A DNA stretch of 64,000 nucleotides from an uncultured Eubacteriales bacterium (GTDB lineage: Bacteria > Bacillota > Clostridia > Christensenellales > CAG-138): assembly GCA_900544965.1 (NCBI GenBank), contig UQXE01000002.1:23755-87754 (forward strand), written 5' to 3'. Under the pieces are notes generated by a model. It made no database searches, was not told the origin of the DNA, and worked only from the letters and a program-made list of their open reading frames with translations. Below are positions 42,152 to 50,937 of the stretch, piece after piece. The translations under genes were made by a program, and so were the position numbers. Numbering within the stretch: position 1 is the first letter of the stretch; every line of letters begins with the position of its first letter.

Positions 42152-42188
42152 CTAAAGTATCATTCCATTAAAGACGATAAATGGTGAC

Positions 42189-42216
42189 CATGGACCCTGG
42201 TAAAACGGGGTCCATG
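42189..42216. terminator. Hairpin between the convergent permease and RibD-C genes
   Basis: CATGGACCC (42189-42197) pairs with GGGTCCATG (42208-42216). It lacks a clear T-run on either strand, so a terminator role for one or both genes is likely but not certain. Confidence 0.55.
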
Positions 42217-42325
42217 ACTATTCAATATAGATTTATACACAGGCATAGAAGCATAGTTTTCGAGGTTCTTAAGGCGGAGGAATTAAGTATTGAATATAAT
42301 AAAATAGGTTTATTTTAAATTGATT

Positions 42326-43012
42326 TCATCCAGCTACCCTGTACATAAGCCGCACATATGAATTCTGCAGCGGTTCAGCTTTTTGAAGTTGCAATACGCC
42401 AAGCTTATTCAGTTCTGATTTTGAGGTTAAGGATTCACCGTCTATAAGAGTGGCCGTGTCCTTTCCGCCTATCAAAACCGGCGCAACGATTATGTCCACA
42501 AAATCGATCAATTTTGAACGCAAAAACAATGCGTTTAAAGTCCCTCCAGACTGAAGGGTAATCCGTTTGCAATCAAATTTTTCGTAAAGGTCCTCAAGCG
42601 CTTTTTTCACATTAAGCTTATCGTAGCACAATATATGCAGGTTGTCTGCCTGAGACTCATATGCGGGATGTGATCTGTTGGCGGTAATCAGTACAAAGGT
42701 TTTCGATAGATGTGTAAAGTATTCTACGCCATGGCGCGTCAGATGCTTATTATCAACAATGACAAAGCTCACGCTTTGCCTTTTGTGAGGAATAGGTTTT
42801 TCATTGACACCGATTTTAGCCTGAACTCTTCCGGAGTTGAGCGACCATAGATCCGTTGTACTCTCGATTTCGTAATATTGATGAAGGCCCTCGCTTACTC
42901 CCTTGATAGCGGGAAAGTCCCTGTCAACATCCATTTCATCGGTTGCCCCCGTACTGATCTTTCCATCTACTGAAGTCAATAAAAACAGTGTCGTAATTGG
43001 TCTGTTATTCAT
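42326..43012 (-). CDS. RibD C-terminal / dihydrofolate-reductase-fold reductase
   Basis: Protein of about 228 residues with a RibD-C reductase domain only, without the deaminase half of riboflavin RibD. Seen: RPITTLFLLTSVDGKISTG at the start, LWSLNSGRV, LTRHGVEYF, ITLQSGGTLNALFLRSKLID and a late VAPVLIGGKDTATL block, with NADPH expected as cofactor. No other riboflavin gene is near, so the substrate is unknown. I chose the ATG at 43010-43012 by family alignment; an ATG at 43034-43036 would add eight residues. GGAGG lies between them, 14 bases from the chosen start, which is unusual and leaves the start unsure. Confidence 0.82.
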   Translation of the reverse strand: MNNRPITTLFLLTSVDGKISTGATDEMDVDRDFPAIKGVSEGLHQYYEIESTTDLWSLNSGRVQAKIGVNEKPIPHKRQSVSFVIVDNKHLTRHGVEYFTHLSKTFVLITANRSHPAYESQADNLHILCYDKLNVKKALEDLYEKFDCKRITLQSGGTLNALFLRSKLIDFVDIIVAPVLIGGKDTATLIDGESLTSKSELNKLGVLQLQKAEPLQNSYVRLMYRVAG

Positions 43013-43165
43013 GCTTTTTTCATAGACCTCCATCATTCAGATGCTTTTATTATACTTGATTTTGTAACGCTATCAACATAATAAATTATATACCTAGACA
43101 TCTGCCCTTGCCAACTGAGAGTATTAAAACAACGTATAAATAGGCAATAAAAACGGTTTTTTTAA

Positions 43166-43194
43166 GCAGGTATCAAAATTTGCGTATAGAATAT
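43166..43194 (+). promoter_or_regulatory. SigH-like promoter of the spoIIA operon
   Basis: GCAGGTATC (43166-43174), a 12-base spacer and TAGAATAT (43187-43194) resemble the SigH consensus RNAGGAWWW - N11-12 - RNGAATWW with a few mismatches. SigH control of spoIIA is known in Bacillus; no clear Spo0A box was seen here. Confidence 0.55.
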
Positions 43195-43225
43195 GTATAA
43201 GTCCAATATTACGGAGGTTATAGCG

Positions 43226-43534
43226 ATGGAAATATGCAGGAATATGACCGGGCAAACTCTAACGGTTGCTTTACGTGGAGAGTTAGACCATCATGCAGCC
43301 GAGCAAACGCGAAACACCATAGACCTACTGATCAACGAACTCAGACCTACGGAACTGGTGCTTGACCTTAGCGGGGTTACGTTTATGGACAGTTCAGGCT
43401 TGGGCGTTGTGCTTGGACGCTACAGGCTGCTTTCTACTAGAGGGGGAAAGATGTATATAACTGGTGCAAACCGAAGCGTTGATAGAATACTAAAGATGGC
43501 AGGCATATATGCTCTTGTCGAGCGCAGGGGATAG
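43226..43534 (+). CDS. spoIIAA: SpoIIAA, anti-anti-sigma factor
   Basis: STAS-domain protein of about 102 residues. Unphosphorylated SpoIIAA binds SpoIIAB and frees SigF in the forespore. The phosphorylated serine is in FMDSSGLGVVLGR (about residue 57), intact. The ATG at 43226 has CGGAGG upstream; the frame opens earlier at 43193, before that site. First gene of spoIIAA-spoIIAB-sigF; spoIIAB starts 10 bases after its stop. A SigH-like promoter precedes it. Confidence 0.96.
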   Translation: MEICRNMTGQTLTVALRGELDHHAAEQTRNTIDLLINELRPTELVLDLSGVTFMDSSGLGVVLGRYRLLSTRGGKMYITGANRSVDRILKMAGIYALVERRG

Positions 43535-43544
43535 GGGGAAAAAT

Positions 43545-43985
43545 ATGTACCGCAATGAAATGCATGTGGAGTTCTTGTCCATATCACAAAATGAGAGCCT
43601 GGCTAGGATGGTTGTAGCTGCCTTTATAACCCAGCTTAATCCTACTATAGAGGAATTGACCGATATACGCACAGCCGTCAGCGAGGCCGTTACAAACAGC
43701 ATAATACACGGATACGGAAATAGCAACGGTACCGTTTATATGGATTGCGAAATAGAGGATCAGCTGCTTACGGTAGCAATCCGTGACGAAGGCAAAGGAA
43801 TCGAAAATATTGAGCTTGCGCGGCAGCCGTTTTATACATCTATGCCCACTATGGATCGGTCTGGAATGGGCTTTGCGGTTATGGAGGCCTTTATGGACTC
43901 GGTTGAAGTAACCTCAGAATTGGGCGTTGGAACCACCGTAACTATGAAAAAGACCATTGGAAGCGTGGTTATGGGTGATGAATGA
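43545..43985 (+). CDS. spoIIAB: SpoIIAB, anti-sigma F factor and kinase
   Basis: GHKL-fold serine kinase of 146 residues. It holds SigF inactive and phosphorylates SpoIIAA. N-box EAVTNSIIHGY (about residue 45), G1 DEGKGIENI and G2 RSGMGFAVME are all present. The ATG at 43545 follows AGGGGG by 6 bases. Its last 8 bases overlap the sigF start, so the anti-sigma and sigma factors are coupled in translation. A distant paralogue lies at 24818-25240 in the hydrogenase-like operon. Confidence 0.96.
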   Translation: MYRNEMHVEFLSISQNESLARMVVAAFITQLNPTIEELTDIRTAVSEAVTNSIIHGYGNSNGTVYMDCEIEDQLLTVAIRDEGKGIENIELARQPFYTSMPTMDRSGMGFAVMEAFMDSVEVTSELGVGTTVTMKKTIGSVVMGDE

Positions 43986-44721
43986 CTCTGCCCCGCTCAA
44001 GCATGAAGAGGCCCTGCGCCTGCTTGCGCTTGCTAAAGAGGGCGATGAAAGCGCGCAGGAGCTATTGGTAAAGAGAAACATCGCGCTTGTCAAATCCATA
44101 ATAAAGAAATATCTCAACAGGGGCGTCGACTACGACGATCTGTTCCAAATAGGATGCCTTGGCCTGGTAAAAGCCATAAAAAACTACGATCCGGCATACC
44201 AGGTTAGGTTTTCCACGTATGCCGTCCCGATGATTGCGGGGGAAGTAAAACGCTACCTTCGTGACGATGGTATGGTAAAGGTGAGCAGGTCGCTGAAGGA
44301 ACTGGCTATTAAGGTTGCGGCAGCTCAGGAGAAGCTTAATCTGCGTTTTGGACGTGAAGCGGGAATTATGGAGATAGCTGAGGAAACCGGCGCTGACCCA
44401 GGCGATATCGTTATGGCGCTTGAGGCGTCAAGGCCGCACGCATCGATATATGATCCAGTTTACGGCGATGATTCGGATGCGTGCGTTATGGACAAGCTGG
44501 CGTCGGACGAGGACTGTGAAAGCGGAATTGTAAATAGGATACTTCTTAAAGAGCTTTTGTCCCAGCTTGATCCCCGCGAAAGGCAGCTGATAATGATGCG
44601 TTACTTTATGAATAAGACACAAAGCGATACAGCCAAGGAACTGGGGGTATCGCAGGTACAGGTATCAAGGCTTGAAAGCAAGATATTGAAGAAGTTAAGG
44701 GATGTGGCGGGGGAATGTTGA
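43978..44721 (+). CDS. sigF: Sporulation sigma factor SigF
   Basis: Forespore-specific RNA polymerase sigma factor, about 247 residues. Region 2: ALVKSIIKKYLNRGVDYDDLFQ followed by IGCLGLVKAIKNYD, FSTYAVPMIAGEVKRYLRDD. Region 3: RSLKELAIKV. Region 4: LDPRERQLIMMRYFMNKTQSD with the helix-turn-helix AKELGVSQVQVSRLE. The ATG at 43978 overlaps spoIIAB by 8 bases; a TTG at 43957 is a less likely start. Ends 13 bases from the convergent mntP, with no terminator visible between. Confidence 0.96.
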   Translation: MNDSAPLKHEEALRLLALAKEGDESAQELLVKRNIALVKSIIKKYLNRGVDYDDLFQIGCLGLVKAIKNYDPAYQVRFSTYAVPMIAGEVKRYLRDDGMVKVSRSLKELAIKVAAAQEKLNLRFGREAGIMEIAEETGADPGDIVMALEASRPHASIYDPVYGDDSDACVMDKLASDEDCESGIVNRILLKELLSQLDPRERQLIMMRYFMNKTQSDTAKELGVSQVQVSRLESKILKKLRDVAGEC

Positions 44722-44734
44722 TTGAGCCTTTAGT

Positions 44735-45310
44735 TTAAAACGATATTATCCCCAGATGCTCCAACAGAATCTTCAGGCCTATCAGACACAGCAGGACGCC
44801 GGCGATGAGCTCGGCGCGTTTTTTGAATACTTCGCCGAGTTTTTTGCCCAGAACCGCTCCGCAGCACGACAGGACAAATGTAATAATACCTATTAGAGCA
44901 ACCGCTAACCACAGCGTATCCTGAGCCATTGAAAGGCTGGCGAAGCCTATCCCTACAGCAAGCGCGTCAATGCTGGTTGCAATGGCCATAATTATCAGGG
45001 CGCTAAATGCAAATGGGTTGGCTTTGGGCCTGTCATCGCCTTTAAAGGATTCGACCACCATTTTTATACCTATAAAGCCCAGCAGGGCAAAGGCTATCCA
45101 ATGATCAAAACTTTCTATAAGCCCGCTTACCGTTTGACCAAGCAACCATCCTAGGACAGGCATTAAAAACTGAAAGCCGCCGAACAGGGCAGCCATCAGG
45201 ATAACGCTTTTTGCTTTCAGTTTCTTTACCGCAATTCCGTTTGATATACTTACGGACATGGCGTCTGCCGATAGTGCAATGGCGGTTAAAACTATTGAGA
45301 TAATATCCAT
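44735..45310 (-). CDS. mntP: MntP-type manganese efflux pump
   Basis: Membrane protein of 191 residues with six hydrophobic helices. The two conserved acidic motifs are seen: ALSADAMSVSISNG in the first helix and ATSIDALAVGIGFA near residue 115, whose aspartates carry Mn2+. Exports manganese from the cytoplasm. The ATG follows CTAGGAG. No yybP-ykoY manganese riboswitch was recognised in the 45311-45515 gap, which holds only the pta leader and a -10-like TATAAT at 45465-45470. Confidence 0.92.
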   Translation of the reverse strand: MDIISIVLTAIALSADAMSVSISNGIAVKKLKAKSVILMAALFGGFQFLMPVLGWLLGQTVSGLIESFDHWIAFALLGFIGIKMVVESFKGDDRPKANPFAFSALIIMAIATSIDALAVGIGFASLSMAQDTLWLAVALIGIITFVLSCCGAVLGKKLGEVFKKRAELIAGVLLCLIGLKILLEHLGIISF

Positions 45311-45515
45311 CCGGTGCTCCTAGAGATTTAATAACGGTACAACAAACGAATATTATCATAGATTGGTATCATTGACAAGATCAATTACCAGACGCCCCAA
45401 GAAAATGATATGTTATATTTTGATGAAAAATCTGTTAACTGATGATGCTTAAACTTTATTGTGCTATAATGCATAATGAAATTGAACAGGCGTTACTGTG
45501 AAAAGGAGGAAAACT

Positions 45516-46517
45516 ATGTCCGTCATAGAACAGATTAAAGCAAAGGCAAAATCAAACAAGAAGTTCATACTGTTGCCGGAAGGTACCGAGGAAAGGACTA
45601 TTCAGGCCGCGGCTTTGATAACGGAGGAAGGAATAGCTAAGGTAGCCCTGATGGGAGACGAGCTTGAAATCGCGGATAAGGCGGCCGCTTTAGGGGTTAA
45701 TCTCAATGGCGTTGAAACAATCAATCCGGTTACGAGCGCAAAATTTAAGGATTTTAGTGAAAAGTTCTATGAAATGAGAAAGGCTAAGGGCGTCACGCCC
45801 GAAAAGGCCGAAGAAACCATGAAAAACCCCCTGTTTTTTGCGGCGATGATGATAAAGTTAGATTTAGCGGACGGAATGGTAGCCGGAGCGATCAGCACAA
45901 CCGGAGATACGCTGCGCCCGGGCCTTCAGATAATAAAAATGGCAAAGGGAATATCGGTTGTATCCAGCTGTTTTATAATGGAAATTCCCGACCGTTCATA
46001 TGGAGACAACGGGGTCATGATATTTGGCGACTGCGCAGTAAACCCCAACCCGACTGCCGAACAGCTTGCGGCAATCGCAGTATCCTCAGCTGATACTGGA
46101 AAAGCCCTATGCGGCATAGAACCGCGCGTTGCGATGCTTTCATTCTCCACGAAGGGAAGCGCTAAACATGAGCTGGTTGACAAGGTAAAAGAGGCTGCGG
46201 ATTTGGTAAAAGAGCTCAGCCCTGATCTTATGGTTGACGGCGAGCTGCAGGCGGACGCGGCATTGGTTGAAAAGGTCGGTCAGTTGAAGTCCCCGGGCAG
46301 CCCTGTGGCCGGCAAGGCAAACGTGCTTATATTCCCGGACCTGCAGGCAGGAAATATAGGCTACAAGCTTGTGCAGAGGCTGGCCGGAGCAGAGGCGATT
46401 GGCCCGATATGCCAGGGGTTTGCAAAGCCTATAAACGATCTGTCCAGAGGATGCAGCATAGATGATATAGTATCGGTAGTGGCGATAACCGCCGTACAGG
46501 CGCAGACGCAAATTTGA
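45516..46517 (+). CDS. pta: Phosphate acetyltransferase
   Basis: Enzyme of about 333 residues that turns acetyl-CoA and phosphate into acetyl phosphate. It is the short form, without the DRTGG and N-terminal domains of long Pta proteins. Seen: KFILLPEGTEERTIQAA at the start, FAAMMIKLDLADGMVAGAISTTGDTLRPGLQIIK-type substrate block near residue 110, GDCAVNPNPTAEQLA and FPDLQAGNIGYKLVQRLAGAEAIGP. The ATG at 45516 follows AAGGAGGA; an earlier opening at 45498 is not needed. ackA follows after 20 bases. Confidence 0.96.
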   Translation: MSVIEQIKAKAKSNKKFILLPEGTEERTIQAAALITEEGIAKVALMGDELEIADKAAALGVNLNGVETINPVTSAKFKDFSEKFYEMRKAKGVTPEKAEETMKNPLFFAAMMIKLDLADGMVAGAISTTGDTLRPGLQIIKMAKGISVVSSCFIMEIPDRSYGDNGVMIFGDCAVNPNPTAEQLAAIAVSSADTGKALCGIEPRVAMLSFSTKGSAKHELVDKVKEAADLVKELSPDLMVDGELQADAALVEKVGQLKSPGSPVAGKANVLIFPDLQAGNIGYKLVQRLAGAEAIGPICQGFAKPINDLSRGCSIDDIVSVVAITAVQAQTQI

Positions 46518-46537
46518 GTCGGGAGGAAAGATACGAA

Positions 46538-47740
46538 ATGAAGGTATTGGTAATAAACGCTGGAAGCTCATCGCTTAAGTACCAGCTCATAGATTTAAAT
46601 TCAAACGATGTAATCGCAAAAGGGCTATGCGAAAGAATAGGCATTGAAGGATCAAAGTTGATATACAAGCCCACAGGAAAAGGGACGCACGAGTTTGAAA
46701 AGCGCATGAACGATCATACCGACGCTATAAGGATGGTTCTTGACGCATTGGTGGATAAAGAAATAGGTGTTTTGAAGAGCATGGACGAAATCGACGCAGT
46801 AGGACACCGGATTGTTCATGGAGGTGAAAAATTCAGCCAGTCCGTACTCATTGACGATTCGGTGATAGACGCCGTAAAGGAGCTTTCGGCGCTCGCCCCG
46901 TTGCATAACCCCGCAAACCTGATGGGGATATACGCCTGCCGCGATATAATGCCAAACGTACCTATGGTTGGGGTCTTTGACACCGCGTTTCATCAGACTA
47001 TGCCAAATGAAGCCTTCCTTTACGGGCTTCCCTATGAAGCGTATTCGCAGCTAATGATAAGACGTTACGGATTCCACGGCACCTCGCACGCGTATGTTTC
47101 ACAAAGGGCAATAGAGTTACTGGATCTTCCAAAAGAGGATACAAGGATTATCACATGCCATCTGGGCAATGGATCCAGCATAACGGCGGTTAAGGGCGGG
47201 AAATCTATGGATACATCAATGGGCTTTACACCGCTTGAGGGCGTACCCATGGGAACGCGCTGCGGCGCTATGGATCCGGCCATAGTAACCTACCTGATGG
47301 ATAAGCTGAACATGGATATAGACGGCATTAACGCTTATATGAATAAAAAAAGCGGGGTACTTGGTATATCCGGCGTATCCAGCGATTTCAGGGACCTTGA
47401 GGAGGCGGAAAACGCGGGCAATGAAAGGGCGCGGGCGGCGCTGGACGTATTTACCTACAATGTTAAAAAATACATTGGTTCTTATGCGGCGGTTCTCAAC
47501 GGTGTAGATGCGATAGTGTTTACAGCGGGAATCGGTGAAAACGACAGGGGAGTACGGCAAAGGATAATGGAAGGGCTTGAATACCTTGGAGTTGACATGG
47601 ACTTTGAATATAACAACACGTGCCCGAGGGGCAGGGAAGTGGAGCTTACAAAGCCGGATAGCAGAGTTAAAGTATTTGTGATACCGACGGATGAGGAGCT
47701 GATGATCGCCAGGGACACGGCGCGGATTGTTTCTCAATAA
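46538..47740 (+). CDS. ackA: Acetate kinase
   Basis: Enzyme of 400 residues that makes ATP and acetate from acetyl phosphate; with pta it is the energy-yielding end of acetate fermentation. Signature VLVINAGSSSLKYQLID at the start, GHRIVHGGEKF (about residue 90), GVFDTAFHQTMP with the catalytic Asp, RRYGFHGTSHAYV, THLGNGSS-type CHLGNGSSITAV and FTAGIGEND (about residue 326). The ATG at 46538 has GGGAGG upstream. Intact and normal in length. Confidence 0.97.
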   Translation: MKVLVINAGSSSLKYQLIDLNSNDVIAKGLCERIGIEGSKLIYKPTGKGTHEFEKRMNDHTDAIRMVLDALVDKEIGVLKSMDEIDAVGHRIVHGGEKFSQSVLIDDSVIDAVKELSALAPLHNPANLMGIYACRDIMPNVPMVGVFDTAFHQTMPNEAFLYGLPYEAYSQLMIRRYGFHGTSHAYVSQRAIELLDLPKEDTRIITCHLGNGSSITAVKGGKSMDTSMGFTPLEGVPMGTRCGAMDPAIVTYLMDKLNMDIDGINAYMNKKSGVLGISGVSSDFRDLEEAENAGNERARAALDVFTYNVKKYIGSYAAVLNGVDAIVFTAGIGENDRGVRQRIMEGLEYLGVDMDFEYNNTCPRGREVELTKPDSRVKVFVIPTDEELMIARDTARIVSQ

Positions 47741-47746
47741 TTTGTG

Positions 47747-47775
47747 TTGACAAAATAAGGGGCAGCATATAAAAT
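47747..47775 (+). promoter_or_regulatory. Promoter of yceD-rpmF
   Basis: TTGACA (47747-47752), a 17-base spacer, TAAAAT (47770-47775), just past the ackA stop and about 22 bases ahead of the yceD start. Confidence 0.7.
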
Positions 47776-47797
47776 GTCAAAGTTGTGAGGTGAAACT

Positions 47798-48319
47798 GTG
47801 AAGCTTGATGTAACCGCACAGGTTAAGTTGCCTGGAAGCGTTGGAAAGGCCAGGCTTTCCGAACCGTTTGCGGATATTGAGTTTGGCGGGAGAAGGATCT
47901 CCTTTGCTAGGCCGTTGGATATAGAGGTTACATATGTCTATGATGGCGAAAGCTTTGCGGTAGCGGGAACCATTTCGGCGGTCTTTAATTCTCAATGCGC
48001 CAGATGCGGAGAACCGTTTGAAGAACCGCTGACGTTTGAATTTAAAGAACGCTTTGTAAGGGATGAATTGGAAGGCGAAGACGTATATACGTTTACATCC
48101 GATGTTTTAGACCTTACCGCTATGATTCAGGACAACATCTTGCTCAACATGCCCATGCGAAGCGTTTGCAGCGCCAGCTGCAAGGGCAAGTGTCCGGTGT
48201 GCGGATGCAATTTAAACTTTAACCAGTGCTCATGTGATAGGCAAACCGGCGAAGATACGCCGCGAAAGAATCCATTTGCCGATCTGAGGTCGCTGTTGAA
48301 CGATGATAAGGAGGTGTAA
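47798..48319 (+). CDS. yceD: YceD (DUF177) family protein, rRNA accumulation factor
   Basis: Protein of 173 residues in the YceD/DUF177 family, linked to 23S rRNA accumulation and almost always encoded before L32. Two cysteine pairs, CARCGEPF (about residue 67) and CSASCKGKCPVCGCNLN (about residue 125), suggest zinc binding. GTG start with GAGGTG 6 bases upstream. rpmF begins 6 bases after the stop. The exact biochemical role is not settled. Confidence 0.9.
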   Translation: MKLDVTAQVKLPGSVGKARLSEPFADIEFGGRRISFARPLDIEVTYVYDGESFAVAGTISAVFNSQCARCGEPFEEPLTFEFKERFVRDELEGEDVYTFTSDVLDLTAMIQDNILLNMPMRSVCSASCKGKCPVCGCNLNFNQCSCDRQTGEDTPRKNPFADLRSLLNDDKEV

Positions 48320-48325
48320 TCAATA

Positions 48326-48529
48326 ATGGCAGTCCCGAAACGGAAAACATCAAAGGCAAGGCGTGACTCCAGGAGATCCAGCAACTGGAAGCTGTCCATC
48401 CCAGGAATTGTCGAATGCCCGAAATGCCATGCCCGCAAACTTGCCCACAGGGTATGCAAAAGCTGCGGATATTATGGCGGAGAGCGTGTCATCAACGTTG
48501 ATAAAGATGAAAAGAAGGCAAATGCTTAA
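48326..48529 (+). CDS. rpmF: 50S ribosomal protein L32, zinc-binding form
   Basis: Ribosomal protein of 67 residues. Start MAVPKRKTSKARRDSRRS is standard. The two CxxC pairs, CPKCHARKL and CKSCGYYGG, make the zinc ribbon, so this is the zinc-containing paralogue. Start ATG after AAGGAGGTG. It closes the yceD-rpmF pair and is followed by a hairpin terminator before plsX. Confidence 0.96.
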   Translation: MAVPKRKTSKARRDSRRSSNWKLSIPGIVECPKCHARKLAHRVCKSCGYYGGERVINVDKDEKKANA

Positions 48530-48588
48530 GGCTTTTCCTGTCCATTTTTAAAGGACTATTTTTGATGGCACCACATATTTTGTGCATG

Positions 48589-48625
48589 AGGGTTGATCTT
48601 CGTTCGAAGTTCCACCCTTTTGTTT
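48589..48625 (+). terminator. Probable terminator after rpmF
   Basis: AGGGT (48589-48593) and CTTC (48598-48601) pair with GAAG (48606-48609) and ACCCT (48614-48618), followed by TTTGTTTT. An interrupted stem with a fair T-run. The rest of 48530-48751 is AT-rich with a TATAAT just before plsX. Confidence 0.65.
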
Positions 48626-48751
48626 TAACTTTATTATATTGGGGGCAAAAAAGAGTGATAAGTTTTTTATAGTTGCTATTTATAGTGAATTTTTTGCGCT
48701 CTCAATATATACTTTATACTATAATTTGATTAAAAATTGCGAGGTAATGTA

Positions 48752-49756
48752 ATGAAGATTGCAATAGACGCCTTTGGAGGCGACGACGCCCCAGGAGCAA
48801 TGCTAGAAGGCTGCTGTAAAGCTTTGAGCGATAGCGACGATTTTGATATAATAATAACGGGAGACGAAACCTTAGTTTCAAATGGGTTGAAAACGCTGGG
48901 CTGTAATTCATCGCGCATTGAAATTGTTCATGCTCCAATGGTAATATCGTGCGAAGAGCAGCCTACCATTGCAATAAAGAGAAAAAAGGATTCATCGCTT
49001 GTAAAGGCGCTGGAGCTGGTTGCGAACGGCGGCGCGGACGCGTTTGTCTCCGCTGGGAGCACAGGCGCCGTGCTTGCCGGAGCAACGCTGATAGTGCGGC
49101 GTATAAACGGCGTAAAGAGGCCTGCATTGGCCCCGATCCTGCCAACAGTAAAGGGACCGGTGCTGTTGATAGACTGCGGAGCCAATGTAGACTGCAAACC
49201 CCAGTACCTGCAGCAATTCGCAATTATGGGAAGCGCGTATATGCAAAATGTGATGGGGATTCTTGAACCGCGGGTGGGCCTTATAAACAACGGCGCGGAA
49301 GAGGAAAAGGGCAATGAACTGACAAAAGCGGCGTTTAAGCTGATAAAAGAAACGCCGATAAACTTTATGGGCAACTGCGAGGCAAGGGATATCCTGACCG
49401 GCGAATATGACGTATTGGTTTGCGACGGCTTTATAGGAAACGTGGTTTTAAAGTATACCGAAGGGGTTGCTTCAGCGCTGGTCTCTATGATGAAGGAAGA
49501 ACTGATGAGGGACATCGGCTCAAAGCTTGGAGCAATGCTTGCTAAAAATGGCTTTAGACGCTTTAAGAAACGGATGGATTATACTGAGTATGGAGGAGCT
49601 CCGCTGCTTGGAATAAATGGGGGGATTATAAAAGCGCATGGAAGCTCTAACGGAAAGGCGATAGCCGCAGCCATAGACCAGGCGCGTCACTACTGTTTGG
49701 GAGACGTTACCGAGGCAATACGTATTTCCATGTCAGCAATTAACGGGGACGATTGA
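48752..49756 (+). CDS. plsX: Phosphate acyltransferase PlsX
   Basis: Enzyme of about 334 residues that moves acyl groups from acyl-ACP to phosphate, giving acyl-phosphate for PlsY in phospholipid synthesis. Seen: MKIAIDAFGGDDAPGAML at the start, VSAGSTGAVLAGATLIV (about residue 95), LINNGAEEEKGNELTK and FKKRMDYTEYGGAPLLGINGG-type active-site block near residue 275. The ATG at 48752 has GCGAGG upstream. No fapR gene precedes it, and fabD/fabG do not lie between it and acpP as they do in many Firmicutes. Confidence 0.96.
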   Translation: MKIAIDAFGGDDAPGAMLEGCCKALSDSDDFDIIITGDETLVSNGLKTLGCNSSRIEIVHAPMVISCEEQPTIAIKRKKDSSLVKALELVANGGADAFVSAGSTGAVLAGATLIVRRINGVKRPALAPILPTVKGPVLLIDCGANVDCKPQYLQQFAIMGSAYMQNVMGILEPRVGLINNGAEEEKGNELTKAAFKLIKETPINFMGNCEARDILTGEYDVLVCDGFIGNVVLKYTEGVASALVSMMKEELMRDIGSKLGAMLAKNGFRRFKKRMDYTEYGGAPLLGINGGIIKAHGSSNGKAIAAAIDQARHYCLGDVTEAIRISMSAINGDD

Positions 49757-49781
49757 CATTGATAGCTTTTACGGCTAAAAT
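49753..49781 (+). promoter_or_regulatory. Promoter of acpP
   Basis: TTGACA (49753-49758), a 17-base spacer, TAAAAT (49776-49781). The -35 overlaps the plsX stop codon. Confidence 0.7.
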
Positions 49782-49826
49782 TTATAATCATAAGAATAAA
49801 TTAATCATGAAAGGTGGCAACAAACT

Positions 49827-50054
49827 ATGGAATTTGACAAGATTGCACAAGCAATATCAAATCAGCTAGGCATAGATAAAGCAAGTATAACGAGGGAATC
49901 CAGGCTAATTGAGGATTTAAAGGCTGATTCGCTTGACGTTGTAGAGCTGATAATGGATCTTGAACAGGAGTATAATATAGAAATCCCGAATGAAGAGCTT
50001 CCGAAAATTCATACTGTGGGGGATATAGCGGACTATATTGGGGCAAATATCTGA
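49827..50054 (+). CDS. acpP: Acyl carrier protein
   Basis: Acidic carrier of 75 residues for fatty acid synthesis. The serine that takes 4'-phosphopantetheine is in LKADSLDVVELIMDLE (about residue 35). Start ATG after AAGGTGG. It has its own promoter at the plsX stop and leads into rnc-smc-ftsY, the usual Firmicutes order. Confidence 0.96.
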   Translation: MEFDKIAQAISNQLGIDKASITRESRLIEDLKADSLDVVELIMDLEQEYNIEIPNEELPKIHTVGDIADYIGANI

Positions 50055-50082
50055 GAAGACACTGGATATTGCCGCAAATTCG

Positions 50083-50117
50083 CGCCGCCATGCATCTAAA
50101 AGTAGGGCAGGGCGGCG
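50083..50117 (+). other. GC-rich hairpin in the rnc leader
   Basis: CGCCGCC (50083-50089) pairs with GGCGGCG (50111-50117) around a 21-base loop, between acpP and rnc. It has no T-run. It could weaken read-through, or be a processing site for RNase III itself, as known for rnc autoregulation in E. coli (inference). Confidence 0.4.
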
Positions 50118-50175
50118 TGAAAAACTTTGATGTGCAAAGATATGCGCTTAATCTGGGATTTATAGGAGGCGCCCG

Positions 50176-50937
50176 TTGGAGTGTAATTACAGCGAAAAAT
50201 TAATTGAACTGCAGCAAAGGATAGGGTATGAGTTCAGTTCCCAAAAGCTTATACAGGTTGCTGTTACCCATTCCTCTTATGTAAAGGGGGATAATCTAGC
50301 CTTTGATCATAACGAAAGGCTTGAGTTTTTGGGCGACGCGGTTCTTGAACTGTGCGTGAGCGAATACCTGTTTAAAACCTATCCTGAGGTTGATGAAGGA
50401 GCCATGACGCGGATAAGGGCTATTGCGGTTAATGAGCAGTCGTTATACAGGACGGCGCTGGAATTCAAAGTTGGAGAGGCGCTGCTCCTTAGTGTAGGCG
50501 AAGAGCGAACGGGCGGAAGGGAAAAGCCGTCTATACTTTCCGACGCCATGGAGGCTATAATAGGAGCGGTTTATATTGACGGCGGATACGATGCGGCAAG
50601 GAAATTAGTGCTTGGCTTTGCCTCCAAGCGCATCGAGCAGGCGTTTAGCCAGGGCATTAATAAGGATTATAAAACCGTTCTTCAGGAGTTCGTGCAGAAA
50701 AATCATCTTGGCGAAATAAAATATATGATTACGGGGCAACGCGGTCCGGATCACAAAAAGATATTTGACATGTCAATAACTGTAGCAGGCATTGTCATGG
50801 GCTCAGGCACTGGTATGTCAAAGCAGGAGGCTGGACAAGCAGCCGCTCATGAGGCATTGAAGCTATATGGAATTGATGATGACAGTACTCCCGTAGATTC
50901 GCCCAAAAACGACGGCAAGGATGGATTTGTTGATTGA
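50176..50937 (+). CDS. rnc: Ribonuclease III
   Basis: Double-strand-specific RNase of 253 residues for rRNA and mRNA processing. The catalytic signature HNERLEFLGDAVLELCVSE lies near residue 45, with the second acidic site in SDAMEAIIGAVYIDGG (about 122). The double-stranded-RNA-binding domain starts at DYKTVLQEFVQK (about 170) and ends AHEALKLYG. TTG start 6 bases after AGGAGG. The final four bases overlap the smc start (TTGA). Confidence 0.95.
   Translation: MECNYSEKLIELQQRIGYEFSSQKLIQVAVTHSSYVKGDNLAFDHNERLEFLGDAVLELCVSEYLFKTYPEVDEGAMTRIRAIAVNEQSLYRTALEFKVGEALLLSVGEERTGGREKPSILSDAMEAIIGAVYIDGGYDAARKLVLGFASKRIEQAFSQGINKDYKTVLQEFVQKNHLGEIKYMITGQRGPDHKKIFDMSITVAGIVMGSGTGMSKQEAGQAAAHEALKLYGIDDDSTPVDSPKNDGKDGFVD

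Noticed and set aside
45311..45515. yybP-ykoY manganese riboswitch for mntP
   Set aside because: The short leader of mntP lacks the conserved paired loops.
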